A DNA stretch of 64,000 bases from Mycobacterium aquaticum (GTDB lineage: Bacteria; Actinomycetota; Actinomycetes; Mycobacteriales; Mycobacteriaceae), in the NCBI RefSeq assembly GCF_002086485.1, contig NZ_MVHF01000017.1, forward strand, positions 62,001 to 126,000, read 5' to 3'. Under the pieces are notes generated by a model that was not told the DNA's origin, did no database searches, and saw only the letters and a list, made by a program, of their open reading frames with translations. Each line of letters starts with the position of its first letter. Position 1 is the first letter of the stretch. Position numbers and translations under genes: made by a program. Of this stretch, positions 8,638 to 16,188 are shown piece by piece.

Positions 8638-10875
8638 GTGTCATCCGATACGTCCCACAGCCGCCCACCCCACCCCGACGCCGACACCGCAAGCCGCAGC
8701 GAGAGCGAGAACCCGGCCATCGCCTCGCCCAAGCCCCAGTCGCACGCGCCGCTGACCAACCAGGACTGGTGGCCGGAGCAGATCGACGTGTCGCGGCTGC
8801 ATCCGCATGCCCCGGCATCCAACCCGCTAGGTGAAAGCTTCGACTACGCAACGGAATTCGCCAAACTCGACGTCGATGCCCTCAAGGCCGACGTCCTCGA
8901 CGTGATCACCACCTCGCAGGACTGGTGGCCGGCCGACTACGGCAGCTACGCCGGCCTGTTCATCCGGATGAGCTGGCACGCCGCGGGCACCTACCGCATC
9001 TTCGACGGACGCGGCGGCGGCGGGCAGGGCCTGCAGCGGTTCGCCCCGCTCAACAGCTGGCCCGACAACGCCAACCTCGACAAGGCGCGGCGGTTGCTGT
9101 GGCCGGTGAAGCAAAAGTACGGCAACAAGATCTCCTGGGCGGATCTGATCATCTTCGCCGGCGACGTCGCCCTCGAATCGGCCGGATTCAAGACGTTCGG
9201 TTTCGGCTTCGGTCGCGAGGACGTGTGGGAGCCCGAAGAGGTGCTGTTCGGCGAGGAGGACACCTGGCTGGGCACCGACAAGCGTTACTCCGGCGAGCGC
9301 GAGCTGGCGCAGCCATACGGCGCCACCACCATGGGTCTGATCTATGTGAATCCCGAAGGCCCAGAAGGCAATCCAGATCCGCTGAAGGCAGCCGTCGACA
9401 TCAAGGAGACGTTCGGCCGCATGGCGATGAACGTCGAGGAGACCGCGGCGCTGATCGTCGGCGGTCACACGCTGGGCAAGACCCACGGTGCGGGCGACGC
9501 CGACCTGGTCGGCCCGGAGCCCGAGGCCGCCCCGATCGAACAGCAGGGTCTGGGCTGGAAGTGCCCGTTCGGCTCCGGGAACGCCGGCGACACCATCACC
9601 TCCGGCCTCGAAGTGGTGTGGACCCCCACGCCGACCAAGTGGAGCAACTCCTTCCTGGAGATCCTGTACGGCTACGAGTGGGAGCTGACCAAGAGCCCCG
9701 CCGGGGCATGGCAGTTCGAGGCCAAGGATGCAGAGGCCATCATCCCGCCGCCGTTCCCCGGCGCGCCGAACCGCAAACCGACGATGCTCGTCACCGACGT
9801 GGCGCTGCGGGTGGACCCGGAGTTCGGCGAGATCACCCGGCGCTGGCTGGACCATCCCGAGGAACTCAACGAGGCGTTCGCCAAGGCCTGGTACAAGCTG
9901 CTGCACCGTGACCTGGGCCCGATCTCGCGCTATCTCGGGCCGTGGGTCGCCGAGCCGCAGCTGTGGCAGGACCCGGTGCCGCCGGTCGAGGGAGAGCTGA
10001 TCGACGACGCCGACGCGGCGACGCTGAAAGCCAAGATCCTCGATTCCGGGCTCTCGATCCCGCAGCTGGTCAAGACCGCATGGGCGTCCGCGTCGAGCTT
10101 CCGCCGCACCGACAAGCGCGGTGGCGCCAACGGCGCCCGGCTGCGGCTGCAGCCGCAGCGCAGCTGGGAGGTCAACGAGCCGTCCGAGCTCGACAAGGTG
10201 CTGCCGGTGCTGGAGAAAATTCAGACCGACTTCAACGCGGCAGGTTCGAAGCAGGTATCGCTGGCCGACGTCATCGTGCTCGCCGGCAACGCCGCGATCG
10301 AGAAGGCCGCCAAGGACGGCGGTGTCTCGGTGACGGTGCCGTTCACCCCGGGCCGCACCGACGCCACCCAGGAGAACACGGACGTGGAGTCGTTCGCGGT
10401 GCTGGAGCCGCGGGCCGACGGTTTCCGCAACTACGTCCGTGCCGGCGAGAAGACGCCGCTGGAGCAGCTGCTGCTGGAGCGGGCCGCCCTGCTGGGAGTC
10501 ACCGGGCCTGAGCTCACAGTGCTCATCGGCGGGTTGCGGGCCTTGGGCGCCAACCATGGCGGCAGCAAGCACGGCGTGTTCACCGATCGCCCCGGCACCT
10601 TGAGCAACGACTTCTTCGTCAACCTGCTGGACGGTCGCACCGAGTGGAAGCCTGCGGAGTCGCAGGAGAACGTCTACGAGGGACGCGACCGGGCGTCGGG
10701 TGACCTCAAGTGGACCGCGACGGCCAACGACCTGGTCTTCGGCTCGCATTCGGTGCTGCGCGCGATCTCAGAGGTGTACGCCCAGGCCGACGGTGCGCAA
10801 CGGTTCGTCGACGACTTCGTCGCGGCGTGGGTCAAGGTGACCGACAACGACCGGTTCGACGTCAAGAAGAAGTAG
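8638..10875 (+). CDS. katG: Bifunctional catalase-peroxidase KatG
   Basis: A 745-residue haem enzyme that destroys H2O2 and organic peroxides and activates isoniazid. The distal haem site MSWHAAGTYR supplies Arg, Trp and His; the proximal site is IVGGHTLGKTHGAG. The Trp-Tyr-Met covalent adduct residues are present: Trp in MSWHAAG, Tyr in GLIYVNPEGP and Met in GRMAMN. The serine equivalent to M. tuberculosis Ser315 is kept in TITSGLEVVW, so it has the susceptible-type residue. The C-terminal duplicated peroxidase domain lacks the haem site, as usual. Translation starts at GTG 8638 after AAGGAA. It is co-transcribed with furA. Confidence 0.97.
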   Translation: MSSDTSHSRPPHPDADTASRSESENPAIASPKPQSHAPLTNQDWWPEQIDVSRLHPHAPASNPLGESFDYATEFAKLDVDALKADVLDVITTSQDWWPADYGSYAGLFIRMSWHAAGTYRIFDGRGGGGQGLQRFAPLNSWPDNANLDKARRLLWPVKQKYGNKISWADLIIFAGDVALESAGFKTFGFGFGREDVWEPEEVLFGEEDTWLGTDKRYSGERELAQPYGATTMGLIYVNPEGPEGNPDPLKAAVDIKETFGRMAMNVEETAALIVGGHTLGKTHGAGDADLVGPEPEAAPIEQQGLGWKCPFGSGNAGDTITSGLEVVWTPTPTKWSNSFLEILYGYEWELTKSPAGAWQFEAKDAEAIIPPPFPGAPNRKPTMLVTDVALRVDPEFGEITRRWLDHPEELNEAFAKAWYKLLHRDLGPISRYLGPWVAEPQLWQDPVPPVEGELIDDADAATLKAKILDSGLSIPQLVKTAWASASSFRRTDKRGGANGARLRLQPQRSWEVNEPSELDKVLPVLEKIQTDFNAAGSKQVSLADVIVLAGNAAIEKAAKDGGVSVTVPFTPGRTDATQENTDVESFAVLEPRADGFRNYVRAGEKTPLEQLLLERAALLGVTGPELTVLIGGLRALGANHGGSKHGVFTDRPGTLSNDFFVNLLDGRTEWKPAESQENVYEGRDRASGDLKWTATANDLVFGSHSVLRAISEVYAQADGAQRFVDDFVAAWVKVTDNDRFDVKKK

Positions 10876-10881
10876 TACACG

Positions 10882-10926
10882 AAAAAGATCACCCCGTGGG
10901 CCTGGGCTCACGGGGTGATCTTTTTT
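10882..10926. terminator. Bidirectional intrinsic terminator between katG and ttfA
   Basis: GATCACCCCGTG at 10887-10898 pairs perfectly with CACGGGGTGATC at 10909-10920. The stem is flanked by a run of A on the left (10882-10886) and six T on the right (10921-10926), so it should terminate both katG (plus) and ttfA (minus). It is the clearest rho-independent terminator in the window. Confidence 0.93.
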
Positions 10927-10932
10927 GAGTTT

Positions 10933-11793
10933 CTAGCGCTGGTAGTGCGGTGCGTGGCGCCCATTGCGCGCCTGCGGGGGCGCGGGCCTGCGGATCGTGT
11001 CCGAGCGGGCGGGTTCCTGACGGGGCTGCGTGTAGCGGCTCACGTCACCGCGGCCGGGAGGCGCGTCGGCCCGGCCCGGCGGCAGTTCGCGCCGACCGGC
11101 CGAGGTGGGCTGCAGCGGACGACTCGGCGACCCGGCGCGACGCACCAGCGCGGCCTGGCTGGCCGGTGCCGATGCGCCGTTCTGCGGAACCGGCGGCAGC
11201 ACCCGCAGCAAGTCGTTGAACTGCCGCACGGTGCGCAGCCCCTCGTCCCATTGGGCCCGGGTGCTGGTGACGGGCATGCTCACCAGCGTCCAGTGCTGCT
11301 CGTTCCACATGATCTCGGCGCAGTCCGGAGCGGTGTGGGCGAACGTCACCATCCGGCGGTCACACGCGCGACGGGCGGCGTCGAGGTTGGTGGAGTACAC
11401 CATCCGCGGTCCGATCGCGCCGAGCAGCCAGATGTCGCTCTCCCGGGGCTCCTTGATGCCTTTGAGTCGGAGGTCGACGACGACGTTGGTGCCGACCTTG
11501 CGGTGCAACGCGATCACCGTGGCGACTTCGTCGATGTCGAAAATGAATACCGCCTCGCCACGAATCTGGCCGAGCACGACATTCTTGGCCGTGACGTCGC
11601 CGACAGTCGACATCACCCCGCGCTTCCAGCGCTTGAGGATCTCGTCGGACTCATGCTCGTAGTCGAAGCCATGCGACTTCGCCCACGACTTGCGGCGTCG
11701 CCCCAACCCACGTCGACGGTCGATGTCGACGTACAGCAGCACTGCCGCACCCACGAAACAGAGTGCGGACAGCGTGAACCAGAGCGGGACCAT
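10933..11793 (-). CDS. ttfA: Trehalose monomycolate transport factor TtfA
   Basis: A 286-residue protein: one N-terminal membrane helix (MVPLWFTLSALCFVGAAVLLYVDI), a basic RRRGLGRRRKSW stretch, a conserved cytoplasmic domain to about residue 200, then a Pro/Arg-rich disordered tail. Sequence and its place immediately downstream of clpB match Rv0383c/MSMEG_0736, shown to be an essential partner of the MmpL3 exporter that delivers trehalose monomycolate to the cell wall. It lies on the same strand as clpB, 148 bp downstream, with a large inverted repeat between, so it probably has its own promoter. Confidence 0.88.
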   Translation of the reverse strand: MVPLWFTLSALCFVGAAVLLYVDIDRRRGLGRRRKSWAKSHGFDYEHESDEILKRWKRGVMSTVGDVTAKNVVLGQIRGEAVFIFDIDEVATVIALHRKVGTNVVVDLRLKGIKEPRESDIWLLGAIGPRMVYSTNLDAARRACDRRMVTFAHTAPDCAEIMWNEQHWTLVSMPVTSTRAQWDEGLRTVRQFNDLLRVLPPVPQNGASAPASQAALVRRAGSPSRPLQPTSAGRRELPPGRADAPPGRGDVSRYTQPRQEPARSDTIRRPAPPQARNGRHAPHYQR

Positions 11794-11876
11794 CGGACCT
11801 AGCCTACTTGTTGGTAGGCCGGTTGCTCGAACTAACTAAGGTCACAACCCGGTTACGTGCGGTTTCTCTTCCCGCC

Positions 11877-11930
11877 AGCAGACGCAAACTCGCACATTTC
11901 CTTGATGAAAAGTGCGAGTCTGCGTCTGCT
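11877..11930. repeat. Extragenic palindrome after clpB (GCAGACG family)
   Basis: AGCAGACGCAAACTCGCAC (11877-11895) and GTGCGAGTCTGCGTCTGCT (11912-11930) are 19-base inverted arms with one mismatch and a 16-base loop. It sits 11 bases past the clpB stop codon and should form a strong hairpin. A related GAGCAGACG element lies at 49267-49323, so this is likely a dispersed mycobacterial extragenic palindrome that may act as a terminator or 3'-end stabiliser. Confidence 0.75.
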
Positions 11931-11941
11931 CGGCAGTGAAC

Positions 11942-14488
11942 TCAGCCCAGGACCAGGCTCTCGCCGTCCTCGCTGACGTTCACGGGCACCACATCGCCGT
12001 CGTGCACCTCACCGGCCAGCAGTTTCTTGGCGAGCTGATCGCCGATGGCCTGCTGCACCAGCCTGCGCAGCGGCCGCGCGCCGTAGAGCGGGTCGAAACC
12101 ACGGTCACCCAGCCACTTCTTGGCGTCCAGCGACACGTCGAGCGACAGCCTGCGCTGCGCCAGCCGCTTGTCGAGCTGCTGGAGCTGGATGTCGACGATG
12201 GAGACCAACTCGTCGGGCTTGAGTGCGTCGAAGATCAGCACGTCGTCGAGCCGGTTGATGAACTCCGGCTTGAACGCCGCCCGCACCGCTGCCATGACCT
12301 GCTCCGGGGTGCCACCGGCGCCCAGGTTGGAGGTCAGGATGAGGATGGTGTTGCGGAAGTCGACCGTACGGCCCTGACCGTCGGTCAACCTGCCCTCGTC
12401 GAGCACCTGCAGCAGCACGTCGAACACATCCGGGTGGGCCTTCTCGATCTCGTCGAACAGCACCACGGTGTACGGACGCCGCCGCACCGCCTCGGTCAGC
12501 TGACCACCCTGGTCGTAGCCGACGTATCCGGGAGGCGCACCGACCAACCGAGCCACCGAGTGCTTCTCGCCGTACTCGCTCATGTCGATGCGGACCATCG
12601 CCCGCTCGTCGTCGAACAGAAATTCTGCCAGCGCCTTGGCCAGCTCGGTCTTGCCGACACCGGTCGGGCCCAGGAACATGAACGAGCCCGTCGGCCGGTT
12701 GGGATCGGCCACGCCGGCCCGGCTGCGGCGCACCGCGTCCGACACCGCGACGACCGCCTCGGCCTGTCCGATGACGCGCTTGCCCAGCTCCTGCTCCATG
12801 CGCAGCAGCTTGGCGGTCTCGCCTTCGAGCATCCGGCCTGCCGGGATACCGGTCCAGGCCTCGACCACCTCGGCGATGTCGTCGGGGCCGACCTCTTCCT
12901 TGAGCATCACGTTCTCGCGGGCTTCGGCCACGGGCAGCGCCGCGTCGAGCTTCTTCTCGACCTCGGGGATCCGTCCGTACCGCAGCTCGGCGGCCTTGGC
13001 CAGGTCGCCGTCACGCTCGGCGCGATCGGCCGCGCCGCGCAACGTGTCCAGCTGCTCCTTGAGCTCGCGGACCACGTCGATGGCGCCCTTCTCGTTCTGC
13101 CACCGGGTGGTGAGCTCGGCGAGCTTCTCCTTGTAGTCGGCCAGCTCGCCGCGCAGCTTCTCCAGCCGCTCCTTGGAGGCCTCGTCCTCTTCTTTCGACA
13201 GCGCCATCTCCTCGATCTCGAGACGACGGACCAGCCGCTCGACCTCGTCGATCTCGACAGGCCGGGAGTCGATCTCCATGCGCAGCCGCGACGCGGCCTC
13301 GTCGACCAGGTCGATGGCCTTGTCCGGCAGGAACCGGCTGGTGATGTAGCGGTCCGACAGGGTCGCCGCGGCGACCAGCGCGGAGTCGGTGATGCGCACG
13401 CCGTGGTGCACCTCGTAGCGGTCCTTGAGGCCACGCAGGATGCCGACGGTGTCCTCGACGGACGGTTCACCGACCAGCACCTGCTGGAAGCGACGCTCCA
13501 GGGCGGCGTCCTTCTCGATGTACTTGCGGTACTCCTCGAGCGTGGTGGCACCGACCAGCCGCAGCTCACCGCGGGCCAGCATGGGCTTGATCATGTTGCC
13601 TGCGTCCATCGCGGATTCGCCGGTGGCACCGGCGCCGACGATGGTGTGCAGCTCGTCGATGAACGTGATGACCTGGCCCGCCGAGTTCTTGATGTCGTCG
13701 AGGACGGCCTTGAGGCGTTCCTCGAACTCACCGCGGTACTTGGCACCGGCCACCATGGATCCGAGATCGAGCGCGATGACGGTCTTGTCCCGCAGGCTTT
13801 CCGGCACATCGCCTTCGACGATGCGCTGGGCGAGACCCTCGACGATCGCGGTCTTGCCGACGCCGGGTTCGCCGATGAGCACGGGGTTGTTCTTGGTACG
13901 CCGGCTCAACACCTGAACGACGCGACGAATCTCGTTGTCGCGTCCGATGACCGGATCGAGCTTGCCTTCCCGGGCGCGGGCGGTCAGGTCGGTGGAGTAC
14001 TTCTCCAGCGCCTGGTAGCTGCCTTCGGGATCGGGGCTGGTGACGCGGGCGCTGCCGCGGACCTTGGTGAACGCCTCCCGCAGGGCTTGCGGCGACGCGC
14101 CGTTGTTGCTCAGCAGCTTGGCGACCTCGGAGTCACCGGTGGCCAGGCCGACCATCAGGTGTTCGGTGGAGACGTATTCGTCGTCCATCTCCGTCGCGAG
14201 CTGTTGGGCTGTGGTGATCGCAGCCAGCGATTCCCGGCTGAGCTGCGGTTGCGAGCTGGCGCCGCTGGCGCTGGGCAGCTGGTCGAGCAGCCGTTGCGCT
14301 CCGGCCCGGATCGTCGCGGGATCGACACCGACGGCCTCCAGCAGGGGTGCGGCAATGCCATCATTCTGAGTGAGCAGTGCCATCAATAGGTGGGCGGGCC
14401 GGATCTCCGGGTTGCCGGCAGAGCTGGCCGCCTGCAGCGCTGAGGTCAGCGCCGCCTGAGTCTTGGTCGTCGGGTTGAACGAGTCCAC
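11942..14488 (-). CDS. clpB: ATP-dependent disaggregase chaperone ClpB
   Basis: An 848-residue Hsp100 protein with, in order, the N-terminal Clp repeat domain (to ~150), the first AAA+ module (Walker A GEPGVGKTA; Walker B VITFIDELH), the long coiled-coil middle domain (rich in Glu/Arg/Leu, ~400-530) that defines ClpB, and the second AAA+ module (Walker A GPTGVGKTE; Walker B VVLFDEIEKAH). It extracts proteins from aggregates together with DnaK-DnaJ-GrpE. GTG 14488 is the start, preceded by GGGAGG. A HAIR element upstream links it to HspR, whose gene lies in the dnaK operon 10 kb away. Confidence 0.98.
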   Translation of the reverse strand: MDSFNPTTKTQAALTSALQAASSAGNPEIRPAHLLMALLTQNDGIAAPLLEAVGVDPATIRAGAQRLLDQLPSASGASSQPQLSRESLAAITTAQQLATEMDDEYVSTEHLMVGLATGDSEVAKLLSNNGASPQALREAFTKVRGSARVTSPDPEGSYQALEKYSTDLTARAREGKLDPVIGRDNEIRRVVQVLSRRTKNNPVLIGEPGVGKTAIVEGLAQRIVEGDVPESLRDKTVIALDLGSMVAGAKYRGEFEERLKAVLDDIKNSAGQVITFIDELHTIVGAGATGESAMDAGNMIKPMLARGELRLVGATTLEEYRKYIEKDAALERRFQQVLVGEPSVEDTVGILRGLKDRYEVHHGVRITDSALVAAATLSDRYITSRFLPDKAIDLVDEAASRLRMEIDSRPVEIDEVERLVRRLEIEEMALSKEEDEASKERLEKLRGELADYKEKLAELTTRWQNEKGAIDVVRELKEQLDTLRGAADRAERDGDLAKAAELRYGRIPEVEKKLDAALPVAEARENVMLKEEVGPDDIAEVVEAWTGIPAGRMLEGETAKLLRMEQELGKRVIGQAEAVVAVSDAVRRSRAGVADPNRPTGSFMFLGPTGVGKTELAKALAEFLFDDERAMVRIDMSEYGEKHSVARLVGAPPGYVGYDQGGQLTEAVRRRPYTVVLFDEIEKAHPDVFDVLLQVLDEGRLTDGQGRTVDFRNTILILTSNLGAGGTPEQVMAAVRAAFKPEFINRLDDVLIFDALKPDELVSIVDIQLQQLDKRLAQRRLSLDVSLDAKKWLGDRGFDPLYGARPLRRLVQQAIGDQLAKKLLAGEVHDGDVVPVNVSEDGESLVLG

Positions 14489-14544
14489 GACACCTCCCTT
14501 TTCGGATACAGAAAATGCTTGTCGCGATGTACAACGTAGTCAAG

Positions 14545-14565
14545 GTTGAGTCTGTTCCGCTCAAG
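14545..14565 (-). promoter_or_regulatory. HAIR element (HspR operator) upstream of clpB
   Basis: On the plus strand GTTGAGT (14545-14551), seven bases, then GCTCAAG (14559-14565) match the HspR consensus CTTGAGT-N7-ACTCAAG with one mismatch per arm. It lies 57 bp before the clpB start. HspR repression of clpB is known in mycobacteria. Confidence 0.88.
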
Positions 14566-14671
14566 TCTGAAAATTTTTCGGTCAATTTCCGATCGACGCG
14601 CCCGCAGTGACCGACGCCGGTAATCGACCAAGGTCCACGCCGTTCCGGCAGTACCGGGCTACCGTCTACGC

Positions 14672-15295
14672 ATGTCCGAATCCGGCTTCGGTGACTTCGA
14701 ATACGAGCGGAAGTTCTTCGTCCGCGAATTGCCCGCCGTGGCGGCGTCGGATCCCACACCTGCCCTGATCGTGCAGGCCTACTTGTTTTCGGCCGACGGA
14801 TACGCGGTCCGGGTCCGGGTGCAGGGCCCCGCGCCCACCGACCTGCAAACCACGCCCGGCGAGCTCGTCGAGGCACTCGGCGAGGAGTCGATAGGGACCA
14901 TGACCGCCAAAGGCCCCGCCGTGGGCGGTACCCGCTATGAGGCCGAACGCGAACTCGATCCGATGGTCGCGGGACAGATCGTGCGGCGGGCCGAGCATGT
15001 GGTGGCCAAGGTCCGGTATTCGGCATGGCTGGGCGAAGACGGCTGGATCATCGACCGGTTTCTCGGTGCCAACACCCCGCTCGTGCTGTCCGAGGTGGAA
15101 CGCGGCGGCCCGGTTGTCGACCTCGCGATCCCCGCGTTCTGCGTGACCGAGGTGTCCGAGGATGACCGGTTCCGCAACGAATATCTGGCGCACCACCCGT
15201 TCGGCGGCTGGGCCGACGAATACCGACGTGAACTCGACGCCCGCGGCCCGACGTTCGTCGACACCCTGGGGCGAAACCAATTCGAAGGCACCTGA
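14672..15295 (+). CDS. CYTH domain protein
   Basis: A 207-residue protein of the CYTH/triphosphate tunnel metalloenzyme superfamily. The diagnostic ExExK motif is at residues 10-14 (FEYERKF), and further charged beta strands alternate Arg, Lys and Glu facing the tunnel (VRVRVQG, TMTAKGP, YEAERELD, VAKVRYSAW, WIIDRFLG, LSEVERG). Family members hydrolyse inorganic triphosphate or thiamine triphosphate, or make cAMP; which of these applies here is not visible. It diverges from clpB. Upstream context contains no obvious partner. Confidence 0.85.
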   Translation: MSESGFGDFEYERKFFVRELPAVAASDPTPALIVQAYLFSADGYAVRVRVQGPAPTDLQTTPGELVEALGEESIGTMTAKGPAVGGTRYEAERELDPMVAGQIVRRAEHVVAKVRYSAWLGEDGWIIDRFLGANTPLVLSEVERGGPVVDLAIPAFCVTEVSEDDRFRNEYLAHHPFGGWADEYRRELDARGPTFVDTLGRNQFEGT

Positions 15296-15369
15296 CCGAC
15301 ACTGAAAACCCGCCGCCACATCGTGGCTAGCGTCCCCGACGAATCCTGCGAACACCGAAAGAGTGCGCC

Positions 15370-16038
15370 ATGTCCGAAAGCTGGGGGTCGGTGCTCACCG
15401 AACTCATCCCGCTGGCACTGGTGGTGGCGTTGTCACCGCTGTCGATCATTCCCGCGGTGCTGGTGCTACACACCCCACGGCCCCGGCCGACCGGACTGGC
15501 GTTCCTCGCCGGCTGGCTCGTCGGGCTCTTCGTCCTGACGGCGGTGTTCGTCGAGGTGTCCAACCTGCTCGGCGGACTCGACAAGGCGCCGAGATGGGCG
15601 TCGTGGCTCCGCATCGTGATCGGCGTCGCCCTCGTCGTTTTCGGCGTCTACCGCTGGCTCACCCGGGCCAAGTCCGAACACACGCCGGCCTGGCTGAGCA
15701 GCATGAGCAAGTTGAGCCCGCCTCGTGCGGCAGTCACGGCCGCGGCGCTGACGGCGGTCAATCCCAAGGTGCTCTTCATCTGTGCCGCAGCGGGTTTGGC
15801 GATCGGTAGCGCCGGGCTGGGGCAGCACCGGGCGTGGCCGGCCGTCATCTATTACGTGGTGATCGCCAGTTCGACAGTGGCACTGCCGATCCTGGGCTAC
15901 GCGGTATCGGGCGAGCGCCTGGACCCACTACTGGCCCGCGTCAAGGATTGGATGGAGCGTCAACATGCGGTGCTCGTGGCGGGAATCCTCGTGGTGATCG
16001 GACTTCTGGTGCTGTACAAGGGGATTCACGCGCTCTAG
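15370..16038 (+). CDS. GAP/SfLAP-family membrane protein
   Basis: A 222-residue integral membrane protein with about six hydrophobic helices and the layout of the GAP family (glycopeptidolipid- or sulfolipid-addressing proteins, SfLAP): LIPLALVVALSPLSIIPAVLVLHTPRPRPTGLAFLAGWLVG at the N-terminus and AALTAVNPKVLFICAAAG in the middle. Characterised members in mycobacteria assist movement of surface glycolipids to the cell envelope with MmpL transporters. No MmpL or glycolipid synthesis gene lies nearby, so the cargo cannot be inferred. It has its own ATG at 15370 and a 74-bp gap after the CYTH gene. Confidence 0.8.
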   Translation: MSESWGSVLTELIPLALVVALSPLSIIPAVLVLHTPRPRPTGLAFLAGWLVGLFVLTAVFVEVSNLLGGLDKAPRWASWLRIVIGVALVVFGVYRWLTRAKSEHTPAWLSSMSKLSPPRAAVTAAALTAVNPKVLFICAAAGLAIGSAGLGQHRAWPAVIYYVVIASSTVALPILGYAVSGERLDPLLARVKDWMERQHAVLVAGILVVIGLLVLYKGIHAL

Positions 16039-16065
16039 CAGGCCGGTCGAACGGTATGGGTTCCT

Positions 16066-16086
16066 GTGAATTACCTGGAAATTCAC
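16066..16086. promoter_or_regulatory. Inverted repeat upstream of the Esp-like operon
   Basis: GTGAATT (16066-16072), a 7-base spacer, then AATTCAC (16080-16086) form perfect arms. The site is 103 bp before the first ESX-substrate gene and is AT-rich for this genome, so a dimeric regulator operator is plausible. The protein that binds it is unknown. Confidence 0.45.
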
Positions 16087-16188
16087 TGGTAGCGTTCACC
16101 GTAGGCCTCTCCCGTCGCGGCGAATTGGTGCGTTTGTGCCCACCGATGCGCTGTTAGCCTCGTTTTCGACGAGAGGGGGCGTTGCCAC

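Noticed and set aside
8827..10749. 640-residue open frame opposite katG
   Set aside because: Antisense shadow of katG caused by GC-rich third positions.
11912..14389. 825-residue open frame on the plus strand opposite clpB
   Set aside because: It is the mirror frame of a strongly conserved chaperone in GC-rich DNA, shows no protein motif and has low-complexity His/Leu/Gln composition.
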